The position numbers were made by a program, and so were the translations under genes. Source: Echinicola sp. 20G (lineage in GTDB: Bacteria; Bacteroidota; Bacteroidia; Cytophagales; Cyclobacteriaceae). Taken from it: 64,000 bases of DNA. Shown in pieces: positions 9,044-17,436 of the stretch (position 1 is its first letter; every line of letters starts with the position of its first letter). The stretch spans positions 747,001 through 811,000 of the forward strand of contig NZ_AP024154.1 in assembly GCF_015533855.1 (NCBI RefSeq). The letters run 5' to 3'. Under the pieces are notes generated by a model. The model saw nothing but the letters and a program-made list of their open reading frames with translations, was not told the DNA's origin and did no database searches.

Positions 9044-11863
9044 TTATCTACTTAGATAAAGGTTTCTCTCTGAGTAAATCTTTAGGAAGTAATCATCCAT
9101 CAAATCATCTATGAAATAAATGGCCTCACCAGTTGATTTCATCTCAGGTCCCAACTCTTTATTTACATTAGGGAACTTATGGAAAGAGAATACCGGCTCT
9201 TTGATAGCATAACCTTTTTTCACTGGATTAAATTCAAAGTCCGTCACTTTGTTAGCTCCCAACATCACTTTTACGGCATAATTAACATAAGGTTCTTGAT
9301 ATGCCTTGCAAATAAATGGAACAGTCCTGGATGCTCTTGGGTTTGCTTCAATCACATAAACCTTATCACCCTTGATAGCAAATTGGATATTGATCAAACC
9401 AACAGTTTTCAATGCCAAAGCGATTTTCTCCGTATAGGTTTCTATCTGACGAACCACCAAATCTCCTAAATTGTACGGAGGCAATACGGCATAAGAGTCA
9501 CCAGAGTGAATACCCGCTGGCTCTATGTGCTGCATAATACCAATGATGTACACATTCTCTCCATCACAAATGGCATCTGCTTCCGCTTCAATAGCTCCTT
9601 CCAAGAAGTGATCCAATAAAATCTCATTGTCAGGAATGTCTTTCAATACTTCAACGACATGCTGTTCCAATTCTTTTTCGTTGATCACAATTTTCATCCC
9701 TTGGCCGCCTAGTACATAGGAAGGTCTTACTAGCAATGGGAATCCAATGGTTTTGCAAAGCTCAAGCGCTTCGTCAGTATTATGAATGGTTCCAAATTCT
9801 GGATAAGGGACGTCATTGGCTTTTAGCAAGCTAGAAAATTCTCCTCTATCCTCCGCCAAATCAAGCGCTTCGAAGCTTGTTCCAAGAATCTTTACACCAT
9901 ATTTCTCCAGCTTCTCGGCCAATTTCAATGCGGTCTGACCACCAAGCTGAACAATAACTCCTTCAGGTTTCTCGTGAAGGATAATCTCATAAATATGCTC
10001 CCAGAAAACAGGCTCAAAGTACAGCTTATCCGCAATATCAAAGTCTGTGGAAACTGTTTCAGGGTTACAGTTAATCATGATGGTTTCGTAGCCACACTCT
10101 TTGGCAGCCAAGACTCCATGCACACATGAGTAATCAAATTCAATACCCTGACCTACTCGGTTAGGCCCTGAACCCAGTACAATTACCTTTTTATTATTAG
10201 AAGCAGTTGATTCGTTTTCTTCACCAAAAGAAGAATAATAATACGGAGTTTGCGCCTCAAATTCTGCTGCACAGGTATCTACTAATTTGTAGACACGCTT
10301 GATGCCCATTTCATCCCTTCTCTTGTTGAATACTTCGCTTTCCAAGCAACCTAAAAGGTGAGCAATCTGACGGTCAGCATAGCCTTTATGCTTGGCCAAC
10401 ATCATCAAATCCTTAGGAATGGTATCCAAAGTGTATTTTCCTAAAGTAATGTCCAAGTGCACCAACTCTTCGATTTGCTTCAGGAACCATTTGTCTATTT
10501 TTGTCAAATCTGAAATAGTCCTGAAAGAAATACCCAACTTGAAGGCATCATAAATATGGAAAAGTCGATTCCAGCTTGGGTGCTCCAAACTATAAAGAAT
10601 CTGCTCTTGGTTTTTCAACTCTTTGCCATCTGCACCAAGACCATTTCTCTTGATCTCCAGTGATTGACAGGCTTTCTGCAAGGCTTCCTGGAAGTTACGT
10701 CCAATTCCCATTACTTCACCCACAGCTTTCATAGAAAGACCCAGACGACGATCAGAACCTTTGAATTTATCAAAGTTCCAACGAGGGATCTTTACGATCA
10801 CATAGTCAATGGCTGGCTCAAAGAATGCAGAAGTTGTTCCTGTAATGGAGTTCTCCAACTCATCCAAGTTATATCCAATGGCCAGTTTAGAAGCCACCTT
10901 AGCAATTGGGTAACCAGTGGCTTTAGATGCCAAAGCTGATGAACGGGATACCCTTGGGTTAATTTCAATACCAATGATGGTTTGGTTATCAGGACTTACA
11001 GAGAACTGAACATTACATCCTCCAGCAAAATTACCGATACCATTCATCATCTTAATGGCCAAATTTCTCATTTCCTGATATACCGTATCAGGAAGGGTCA
11101 TTGCAGGAGCTACAGTAATAGAGTCTCCGGTATGAACGCCCATTGGGTCAAAGTTCTCAATGGAACAAATCACGACCATATTACCAATAGAGTCTCTCAG
11201 TACCTCCAACTCATATTCTTTCCAACCTAGAATACTCTGCTCTACCAAAACTTCATGAGTAGGAGATGCTTTCAAGCCACTCATCAGGGCTTTTTCGAAG
11301 TCTTCTTCCTTTTCCACAAATCCACCACCAGTACCGCCAAGGGTATAAGATGGACGAATTACCAATGGGAAACCAATTTCCTGTGCTATTTCCTTACCTT
11401 GAAGAAACGATGTAGCAGTTCTACCGATACAAACCCCTACATTTAATTCCTCCATCAAGGCCTTAAATTTCTCACGGTTTTCAGCAGTTTCGATGGCGTC
11501 AATATCAACACCAATCATCCTTACATCAAATTTCTTCCAAATACCAGCTTGATCAGCTTCTATCGCCAAGTTCAAGGCAGTCTGTCCCCCCATGGTAGGT
11601 AGAACACAGTCAATATCCGGATGCTCAGTCAGGATTTTTACGATGGATTTTTTCTCCAACGGAAGCAGGTAAACATTGTCTGCGGTAACCGGATCCGTCA
11701 TAATTGTTGCCGGGTTGGAGTTGATAAGGGTAACGGTAATACCCTCTTCCCTTAGGGACCTGGCTGCTTGGGAACCAGAATAATCAAACTCACAGGCTTG
11801 GCCAATTACGATCGGGCCACTTCCAATGATCAGTACATGTTTAATGCTATTATCTTTAGGCAT
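9044..11863 (-). CDS. carB: Carbamoyl-phosphate synthase large subunit
   Basis: CarB makes carbamoyl phosphate from bicarbonate, ammonia (from CarA) and two ATP, feeding arginine and pyrimidine synthesis. Both ATP-grasp halves are present. The first has GSGPIVIGQACEFDYSG near residue 15 and RPSYTLGGTGGG. The second has GSGPNRVGQGIEFDYSC near 565 and RPSYVLGGQGM. The 939-residue chain stops at ERNLYLSR, just after the second synthetase unit. E. coli CarB has 1073 residues, so the C-terminal MGS-like domain that binds UMP and ornithine is absent. There is no frame-disrupted remainder downstream, because the DUF4834 gene starts 23 nt later. carA is not in the window. Confidence 0.97.
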   Translation of the reverse strand: MPKDNSIKHVLIIGSGPIVIGQACEFDYSGSQAARSLREEGITVTLINSNPATIMTDPVTADNVYLLPLEKKSIVKILTEHPDIDCVLPTMGGQTALNLAIEADQAGIWKKFDVRMIGVDIDAIETAENREKFKALMEELNVGVCIGRTATSFLQGKEIAQEIGFPLVIRPSYTLGGTGGGFVEKEEDFEKALMSGLKASPTHEVLVEQSILGWKEYELEVLRDSIGNMVVICSIENFDPMGVHTGDSITVAPAMTLPDTVYQEMRNLAIKMMNGIGNFAGGCNVQFSVSPDNQTIIGIEINPRVSRSSALASKATGYPIAKVASKLAIGYNLDELENSITGTTSAFFEPAIDYVIVKIPRWNFDKFKGSDRRLGLSMKAVGEVMGIGRNFQEALQKACQSLEIKRNGLGADGKELKNQEQILYSLEHPSWNRLFHIYDAFKLGISFRTISDLTKIDKWFLKQIEELVHLDITLGKYTLDTIPKDLMMLAKHKGYADRQIAHLLGCLESEVFNKRRDEMGIKRVYKLVDTCAAEFEAQTPYYYSSFGEENESTASNNKKVIVLGSGPNRVGQGIEFDYSCVHGVLAAKECGYETIMINCNPETVSTDFDIADKLYFEPVFWEHIYEIILHEKPEGVIVQLGGQTALKLAEKLEKYGVKILGTSFEALDLAEDRGEFSSLLKANDVPYPEFGTIHNTDEALELCKTIGFPLLVRPSYVLGGQGMKIVINEKELEQHVVEVLKDIPDNEILLDHFLEGAIEAEADAICDGENVYIIGIMQHIEPAGIHSGDSYAVLPPYNLGDLVVRQIETYTEKIALALKTVGLINIQFAIKGDKVYVIEANPRASRTVPFICKAYQEPYVNYAVKVMLGANKVTDFEFNPVKKGYAIKEPVFSFHKFPNVNKELGPEMKSTGEAIYFIDDLMDDYFLKIYSERNLYLSR

Positions 11864-11910
11864 GCTTTAGAGAGGTTTGGATAAGATTTTTACTTATGGC
11901 TAAATTGGTG

Positions 11911-11918
11911 CAAAATTA
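11911..11918 (-). promoter_or_regulatory. Candidate -7 element for carB
   Basis: The minus strand reads TAATTTTG (TAnnTTTG), 48-55 nt upstream of the carB ATG. No -33 box is obvious. Confidence 0.4.
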
Positions 11919-12080
11919 AGTAAATTATTGGAAGTAGCAGGAAGAAAAAGAAAAAACATTCCATCGACCTATAATAATCGAAGTACACAGCCATTAGTAT
12001 CATGGGATAATGCAATTATGCCATGAATAAACGCTGATCTCACAATGTAAATAATTGCTTCAACAAGGTCAATTATTCCA

Positions 12081-12118
12081 AAAACAAAAGCGGCTATCGA
12101 AAAACTCCGATAGCCGCT
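12081..12118 (-). terminator. Intrinsic terminator of the LVIVD-like lipoprotein gene
   Basis: An 11-bp perfect stem, AGCGGCTATCG (12089-12099) with its complement at 12108-12118, has an 8-nt loop. T-rich sequence follows on the minus strand. Confidence 0.85.
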
Positions 12119-12140
12119 AACACTTAAAAGTCAGTTATAT

Positions 12141-13796
12141 TTAAAGCTTTCCTTCTGTATCATTATAGTCTCCAGTAATGGTCGCTCCGTTATTCCAAAC
12201 ATTTCCATATACAGTAACCGATGAACCTGATCCCAAGAATTCAAGCTTCGCACCACTGTTCAACGTAAGGTTACCATAGATGACCAAACTACCTTCGATT
12301 ATCATGGTATCATTGATCTGTAGACCTGTATCTTGACCATATTGCCCAATCACCAATGAACCTCTCATATTGAAAGTACCATTGCTATTGACATTGGCCC
12401 AGCCTTTAACAGAAAGGGATCCACAGAAAGTAAAATCATCATTTACATTCAAACCATCCACAACCAATGAACCGGAATACCCTTGAGGCTGACCTGAATT
12501 GATATTCACCCAACTATTTCCAGTATAAGCTGGCAAATCAGTACAAACATTGTCATTGATTTCCTCAGCAAGATTGATTTTCAATATCTGCAAGCCCTGT
12601 AAGCCAGAAGCAACAAAGATGTACTCATCATTGGCTTTTACAAAGTTGGAAGAACCAAAAAGGTCTAACACACCTAATGTCTCCACGCCATCTTCTTCAA
12701 ATGCCGCAGCACTCACCCCTGCTGCACCATTGGCCATAAACAAATGTTTTTCATTGGTGGTAACAGCGTTGGTTACTATCTCTTCAGTAAGAAGCCCTTC
12801 AGAAACAACAGGAATTTCCACCCTTTGCAGCTCAGCTCCATTACTTGTACTATAAAGACCCGCTCCATTTGCTCCTTCTGACACAACCAATGCTTCATCA
12901 TGTACATCCATGGTACGCTTAGCGCCTGAATAATCAGGAGATAAAGGAATAGTAATTTCAGTTTCCAAAGAAACTGGATTTAAAATATTAATTCCCTTTT
13001 CACCACAAAGAACAAACAACTTGTTCTGATCAATACCGAAAACGGTACTTTGCCCAAACGTCACCGATCTCAAGTCAGGAAAATCCACTTGGCTAACGAT
13101 GGTTGAATTAGATTTATCAAATAAGGTAACTTTACCATCAGTACCTGACACCATCACAACATTATTGTTGGTATGGTTGATATCTGTTGCCACATAACCA
13201 TCTACAGTCGAAAACTCAAAGTCTGAAGTAAATTGACCATTAGAAGTAGAAACCGTAATCAAGTTGGCAGGGCCATCTACTCCATAGCTTCCATCTTGGT
13301 CAACAGCTGCTGCGATGTATAACTTTCCTTCCACATAATCAACAGCGTTTAAATCAGCTTCTTCAAAAATCGCTTGGCTTACAATTTCTGGCTTCAATAC
13401 ATTGCTGATATCAAAAATATCAATAGCCCCCAAGTACTTTGCCCCTTGTGTATTATAAGTTACATACGCATAATCTCCATTAATGGCCACATGTGTAGCT
13501 TGTAAAGTATTTCCTTCAAAAGTTGGCGCTTCTACCTGAGCGATCAATTCCAAAGGAAGGTTACCTATCTCTCCTTCTTCCTCCACTCCAATTCTAGCTC
13601 TTTTAGCATTCGCTGCAGACTCTGAGGTTATCCCCACGACACCTGTGTTGGTCAAGCTAAGTCGAGCGCTCAATAATTCTTTATCCGTGTTAATTACTAT
13701 TTTTTCATCTCCGCCATTAGGAACGCTATCATCTGGATTACATGACAACATTATCATTGCAGACACCAAAACCATTCCAAGTACTTTAGTTTTCAT
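12141..13796 (-). CDS. Beta-propeller (LVIVD-like) lipoprotein with C-terminal beta-repeat region
   Basis: A 551-residue predicted lipoprotein with signal MKTKVLGMVLVSAMIMLSC and anchor Cys19. Residues about 90-410 hold repeated units such as THVAINGDYAYVTYN, NAVDYVEGKLYIAAAV and KANDEYIFVASG, typical of LVIVD or choice-of-anchor beta-propellers. The last 120 residues form a run of short repeats (GSLVVDGLNVN, GSLSVKGWANVN, GSLVIYGNLTLNSG) suggesting a stacked beta-solenoid. The role is unknown, and a surface-exposed binding protein is plausible. It is a single-gene unit with its own terminator and a -7-like element upstream. Confidence 0.7.
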   Translation of the reverse strand: MKTKVLGMVLVSAMIMLSCNPDDSVPNGGDEKIVINTDKELLSARLSLTNTGVVGITSESAANAKRARIGVEEEGEIGNLPLELIAQVEAPTFEGNTLQATHVAINGDYAYVTYNTQGAKYLGAIDIFDISNVLKPEIVSQAIFEEADLNAVDYVEGKLYIAAAVDQDGSYGVDGPANLITVSTSNGQFTSDFEFSTVDGYVATDINHTNNNVVMVSGTDGKVTLFDKSNSTIVSQVDFPDLRSVTFGQSTVFGIDQNKLFVLCGEKGINILNPVSLETEITIPLSPDYSGAKRTMDVHDEALVVSEGANGAGLYSTSNGAELQRVEIPVVSEGLLTEEIVTNAVTTNEKHLFMANGAAGVSAAAFEEDGVETLGVLDLFGSSNFVKANDEYIFVASGLQGLQILKINLAEEINDNVCTDLPAYTGNSWVNINSGQPQGYSGSLVVDGLNVNDDFTFCGSLSVKGWANVNSNGTFNMRGSLVIGQYGQDTGLQINDTMIIEGSLVIYGNLTLNSGAKLEFLGSGSSVTVYGNVWNNGATITGDYNDTEGKL

Positions 13797-13845
13797 TTTA
13801 ACTGCTTTTTTTAGTGTATAAATAGTTGCTTTTGGTTTATGAATG

Positions 13846-13853
13846 CAAATATA
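13846..13853 (-). promoter_or_regulatory. Candidate -7 element for the lipoprotein gene
   Basis: The minus strand reads TATATTTG (TAnnTTTG), 50-57 nt before the ATG at 13796. Confidence 0.4.
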
Positions 13854-14130
13854 AGACTAAAACCATATTCTAGTGACTTGTTTTAAAAAAACTTAATATA
13901 CTGACAGGCAAACCCTTACTATTAATCACTTATTTTTGTCCAAAAAACTTATCTGATTGAGTTATTAAGCGGTTTTCTTTAAAATAGTGATTTTAAAAAA
14001 AATATATTAAAAAAAGTACATGCTGATAAGTTGAACCCAAAAATCTAAAGAAAAGAAATTCCAGAAAACGGAAACTATTCCAAAACATAGAATAATCAGC
14101 GAATTTTCTCCAACATTTTTATAAGCTGGA

Positions 14131-14170
14131 TATAAAAAAAGCAGCAACTTTAATCACATAGTTGCTGCTT
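14131..14170 (-). terminator. Intrinsic terminator of lpd
   Basis: An 11-bp stem (14139-14149 with 14160-14170) has a 10-nt loop, and a T run follows on the minus strand. It lies 26 nt past the lpd stop codon and closes the sucA-sucB-lpd cluster. Confidence 0.85.
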
Positions 14171-14195
14171 CTTAAAGAACGAAAATTATTTACTA

Positions 14196-15596
14196 TCAAA
14201 TATGCAATGCTCTATTTTCAGTAGCTGCCAAACATGCCTCTTTGAAAGCCTCCGTATAAGTAGGGTGCGCATGAGACATTCTAGCAATATCCTCTGCCGA
14301 TGCCCTATATTCCATGGCCACAACCGCCTCAGCAATCATATCTGCTGTTCTTGGACCAATCATATGAACACCTAATATCTCATCAGTGCTCGCATCAGCA
14401 AGCACTTTGACCAAACCGTCAGTATCCATGGAGGCCCTCGCTCGACCAGATGCCATGAAAGGGAATTTTCCCGTTTTATATTTAATACCTTTTTCCTTCA
14501 ACTGCTCCTCAGTCAGGCCAACAGCTGCCACTTCAGGCCAAGTGTAAACCACACCAGGAATCAAATTATAATTGATATGAGGTTTTTGTCCCGCCAATTG
14601 CTCCACAACCAAAACACCTTCTTCTTCAGCTTTGTGAGCCAACATGGCTCCTTTAACCACATCACCAATGGCATAAATATTATCCACACTGGTTTTCAAA
14701 TGCTCATCTACTTCTACTTGACCTCGGTCATTGATCTTCACTCCAGCAGCTTCGGCATTAAGGCCTTCCGTATAAGGTCTTCTACCAATAGAAACCAAAA
14801 CATAATCCCCTTTCACTTCAACCGCCTCACCTTTGCTGTTTTCTGCTGTAACGGTCACTTCCTTCCCTCTGTTTTTCACAGCGGTAACCTTGTGTTTTAA
14901 GTAAAACTCAAAGCCTAATTTTTTAAGAGACTTTTGCAATTCTTTACCCATGGTCTTGTCCATGGATGGGATCAAAGAATCCATGAATTCTACTACCGAA
15001 ACTTTTGCTCCCATACGGGCATACACAGAACCCAATTCCATTCCAATTACACCACCACCAATCACAATCATGTGCTTGGGAACCTCGTTCATCTTCAAGG
15101 CTTCAGTAGAAGTGATGATGCGTTTCTTATCTATTTCAATAAAAGGAAGGGAAGACGGCTTAGATCCGGTAGCTATAATGATATTCTTGCCGGTGATTTC
15201 TTCAGATTTCCCATCATCCTTGGTCACTTTGATGGTATTTTTATCTACAAATGAACCAAGCCCTTGATGAACATCAATTTTATTTTTTTTCATCAAGTAC
15301 TGAATTCCATCCACATTCTGCTTGACCACATCATCCTTGCGGGCAATCATCTGCTTAAGGTTCACTTTTAAATCTTTCAAGTCAATCCCATGGGTTTTAA
15401 AGGTATGGGCAGCATTGTGGTAATGCTCAGTGGAGTCCAACAATGCCTTGGAAGGAATACAGCCTACATTTAAGCAAGTACCGCCTAAAGTTGGATATTT
15501 CTCCACAATAGCCGTTTTCATCCCGAGCTGTGCCCCTCTAATGGCAGCAACATATCCCCCTGGTCCAGATCCAATTACGATTAAGTCGTATTTCAT
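14196..15596 (-). CDS. lpd: Dihydrolipoyl dehydrogenase (E3)
   Basis: A flavoprotein that reoxidises dihydrolipoyl groups of 2-oxoacid dehydrogenase complexes with NAD+. From the ATG at 15596 it has 466 residues. The FAD motif GSGPGGYVAAIRGAQLG is at the N terminus and the redox disulfide is Cys41/Cys46 in GGTCLNVGCIPSK. The NAD motif is GGGVIGMELGSVYARMG, and the active-site pair His444/Glu449 lies in HPTYTEAFKEA. The frame extends nine codons upstream to an ATG at 15623, but those residues (MASGTKQTI) do not belong to the fold. The later start puts the FAD motif where the family has it. It follows sucB by 175 nt, so it probably supplies the E3 of the 2-oxoglutarate complex. Confidence 0.95.
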   Translation of the reverse strand: MKYDLIVIGSGPGGYVAAIRGAQLGMKTAIVEKYPTLGGTCLNVGCIPSKALLDSTEHYHNAAHTFKTHGIDLKDLKVNLKQMIARKDDVVKQNVDGIQYLMKKNKIDVHQGLGSFVDKNTIKVTKDDGKSEEITGKNIIIATGSKPSSLPFIEIDKKRIITSTEALKMNEVPKHMIVIGGGVIGMELGSVYARMGAKVSVVEFMDSLIPSMDKTMGKELQKSLKKLGFEFYLKHKVTAVKNRGKEVTVTAENSKGEAVEVKGDYVLVSIGRRPYTEGLNAEAAGVKINDRGQVEVDEHLKTSVDNIYAIGDVVKGAMLAHKAEEEGVLVVEQLAGQKPHINYNLIPGVVYTWPEVAAVGLTEEQLKEKGIKYKTGKFPFMASGRARASMDTDGLVKVLADASTDEILGVHMIGPRTADMIAEAVVAMEYRASAEDIARMSHAHPTYTEAFKEACLAATENRALHI

Positions 15597-15714
15597 GATT
15601 GTTTGTTTTGTTCCAGAAGCCATCCCTTTGTATGGTCCATCCGGTCTGTGATTATCTTGTATTTATTCGGGAGCAATTCGCTAAGCTTTTGGCCTATCAC
15701 TTCTGCTCCATTAA

Positions 15715-15762
15715 ATTAAAAAAAGTACCAAGCCTAAATGTCTGAGTTTTTAAACTTGGTAC
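15715..15762 (-). terminator. Terminator-like hairpin after sucB
   Basis: GTACCAAG (15725-15732) pairs with CTTGGTAC (15755-15762) across a 22-nt loop. A T run follows on the minus strand. It lies between sucB and lpd and may lower lpd transcription relative to sucAB. Confidence 0.55.
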
Positions 15763-15771
15763 CGATCATTT

Positions 15772-17313
15772 TTATACTCCTAGTAACAACCTAGCTGGAT
15801 CTTCAAGCAATTGCTTCACCCTAACCAAGAAGCTTACAGATTCTCTACCATCAATAATCCTGTGATCATAAGACAAGGCCACATACATCATAGGGAGGAT
15901 TTTCACTTCACCATTCACGGCCATTGGTCTCTCCACAATATTGTGCATTCCTAAAATAGCTGATTGAGGCTGATTGATGATTGGGGTGGACATCATGGAT
16001 CCAAAAATCCCTCCATTGGTAATCGTAAAAGTACCTCCGGTCATCTCTTCAATGGTCAACTTACCATCTCTTGCCTTTGTAGCCAATCTCACCACTTCTT
16101 TCTCTATTTGGTCAAAAGAAAGGGCTTCTGCATTTCTAATTACCGGAACTACCAATCCTTTAGGAGCCGAAACGGCAATGGACACATCACAGAAGTCATG
16201 ATACACCAATTCGTTTCCATCAATTTGTGCATTGACTGCCGGCCATTCCTGAAGCGCTACACAAACAGCCTTGGTAAAGAAAGACATAAAGCCAAGGTTC
16301 ACATTGTGCTTTTCCTTGAACATCTCCTTATACTGCTTTCTTAGATCCATGATCGGCTTCATGTTCACCTCATTGAAAGTGGTTAACATGGCTGTTTCAT
16401 TCTTGGCAGCTACTAGTCGCTTTGAAATGGTCTTTCTGAGGGAGGTCATCTTTTCCCTCTTCGTATTTCTTTCGCCTGCTACTTTAGGTGCTTCAGGTGC
16501 AGCTTCTTTGGCTGGCGCTTTTGATGCTTGAGGTGCAGCTGGCTTAGGAGCAGGTTTTTGAGCCTTTTCAGCATCCTCTTTGGTAATTCTACCATCTTTA
16601 CCAGTTCCTTTCACACTTTTGGCATCAATGCCCTTTTCTGCCAATATTTTTGCTGCAGCTGGTGAAGCATGGCCTGCTGCATAACTGTCCCCATTTGAAG
16701 AAGGAGTTGTCTCCGCGGTGCTTTCACCAGCAGATTCTGAAGGGGCATCACCTTCTACAACTTCTATCTTACAGATCATCCCCCCAATCTCCAACGTATC
16801 ACCTTCAGCTGCAACATGTCTTAAAATTCCTTGAGCTTCAGCAGGAAGTTCAAAAGTCGCTTTATCAGAATCTACTTCTGCAATAATTTCATCCAATTCC
16901 ACAAAATCACCATCTTCCTTCAACCAAGTCGCCAAAGTAACTTCCGTGATTGATTCTCCAACTGTAGGGACAACCATATCTTTTACTTCTCCTGTCTTTC
17001 CTCCACCATTGGAAGTTTTCTCTGCAGGCTTAGACTCCTCCTTCTTTTCTTCCGCTGGAGCTGCATCTCCTTCTGATGCATTGGTGTCTATTTCACAGAT
17101 CACAGCCCCGATTTCCAAGGTATCACCTGCTTCTGCCTTGGTAGTCAAAACACCAGCAGCCTCCGCTGTCAATTCAAAAGTTGCTTTGTCTGATTCCAAT
17201 TCGCAGATCACTTCGTCCATTTCGACATAGTCTCCGCTATTTTTAAACCATTGGCCTATGGTTACTTCAGTAATGGATTCGCCCACAGCAGGGACTTTGA
17301 TTTCTAAACTCAT
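15772..17313 (-). CDS. sucB: 2-oxoglutarate dehydrogenase E2, dihydrolipoyl succinyltransferase, two lipoyl domains
   Basis: The core enzyme of the 2-oxoglutarate dehydrogenase complex, which moves the succinyl group from lipoate to CoA. The 513-residue chain has two lipoyl domains (about 2-76 and 112-186) with lipoylated lysines Lys43 and Lys151 in matching SDKATFEL motifs. They are joined by Ala/Pro/Glu-rich linkers. A peripheral-subunit-binding domain follows at about 215-250, and the catalytic domain at about 285-513 ends with [11 protein letters not shown]. coli SucB has one lipoyl domain (about 405 residues). The two domains are close in sequence, which points to duplication. It sits between sucA and lpd in the same direction, which supports the 2-oxoglutarate assignment over other E2 types. 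Confidence 0.95.
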   Translation of the reverse strand: MSLEIKVPAVGESITEVTIGQWFKNSGDYVEMDEVICELESDKATFELTAEAAGVLTTKAEAGDTLEIGAVICEIDTNASEGDAAPAEEKKEESKPAEKTSNGGGKTGEVKDMVVPTVGESITEVTLATWLKEDGDFVELDEIIAEVDSDKATFELPAEAQGILRHVAAEGDTLEIGGMICKIEVVEGDAPSESAGESTAETTPSSNGDSYAAGHASPAAAKILAEKGIDAKSVKGTGKDGRITKEDAEKAQKPAPKPAAPQASKAPAKEAAPEAPKVAGERNTKREKMTSLRKTISKRLVAAKNETAMLTTFNEVNMKPIMDLRKQYKEMFKEKHNVNLGFMSFFTKAVCVALQEWPAVNAQIDGNELVYHDFCDVSIAVSAPKGLVVPVIRNAEALSFDQIEKEVVRLATKARDGKLTIEEMTGGTFTITNGGIFGSMMSTPIINQPQSAILGMHNIVERPMAVNGEVKILPMMYVALSYDHRIIDGRESVSFLVRVKQLLEDPARLLLGV

Positions 17314-17399
17314 GGCTATTTTTTTTACCCCCCAAACCGTTATGGTCCAAGGCTAATTTCTGATTATTAAACTAAAATAATAAAATTAAACCCAAATCT

Positions 17400-17428
17400 A
17401 GCCCCAGCACAAAAACATGGCTGGGGCT
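17400..17428 (-). terminator. Hairpin between sucA and sucB
   Basis: A 9-bp GC-rich stem, AGCCCCAGC (17400-17408) with GCTGGGGCT (17420-17428), has an 11-nt loop. Only weak T content follows on the minus strand. It may be an attenuating or RNA-stabilising hairpin, not a full terminator. Confidence 0.45.
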
Positions 17429-17436
17429 TGGGGGAT

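Larger units (their letters stand above)
13797..14195. other. Intergenic region of 399 bp
   Basis: AT-rich spacer between the lpd terminator and the divergently read lipoprotein leader. It holds the -7-like element at 13846-13853 and the lpd terminator at 14131-14170. No ORF or RNA gene is seen. Confidence 0.6.
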
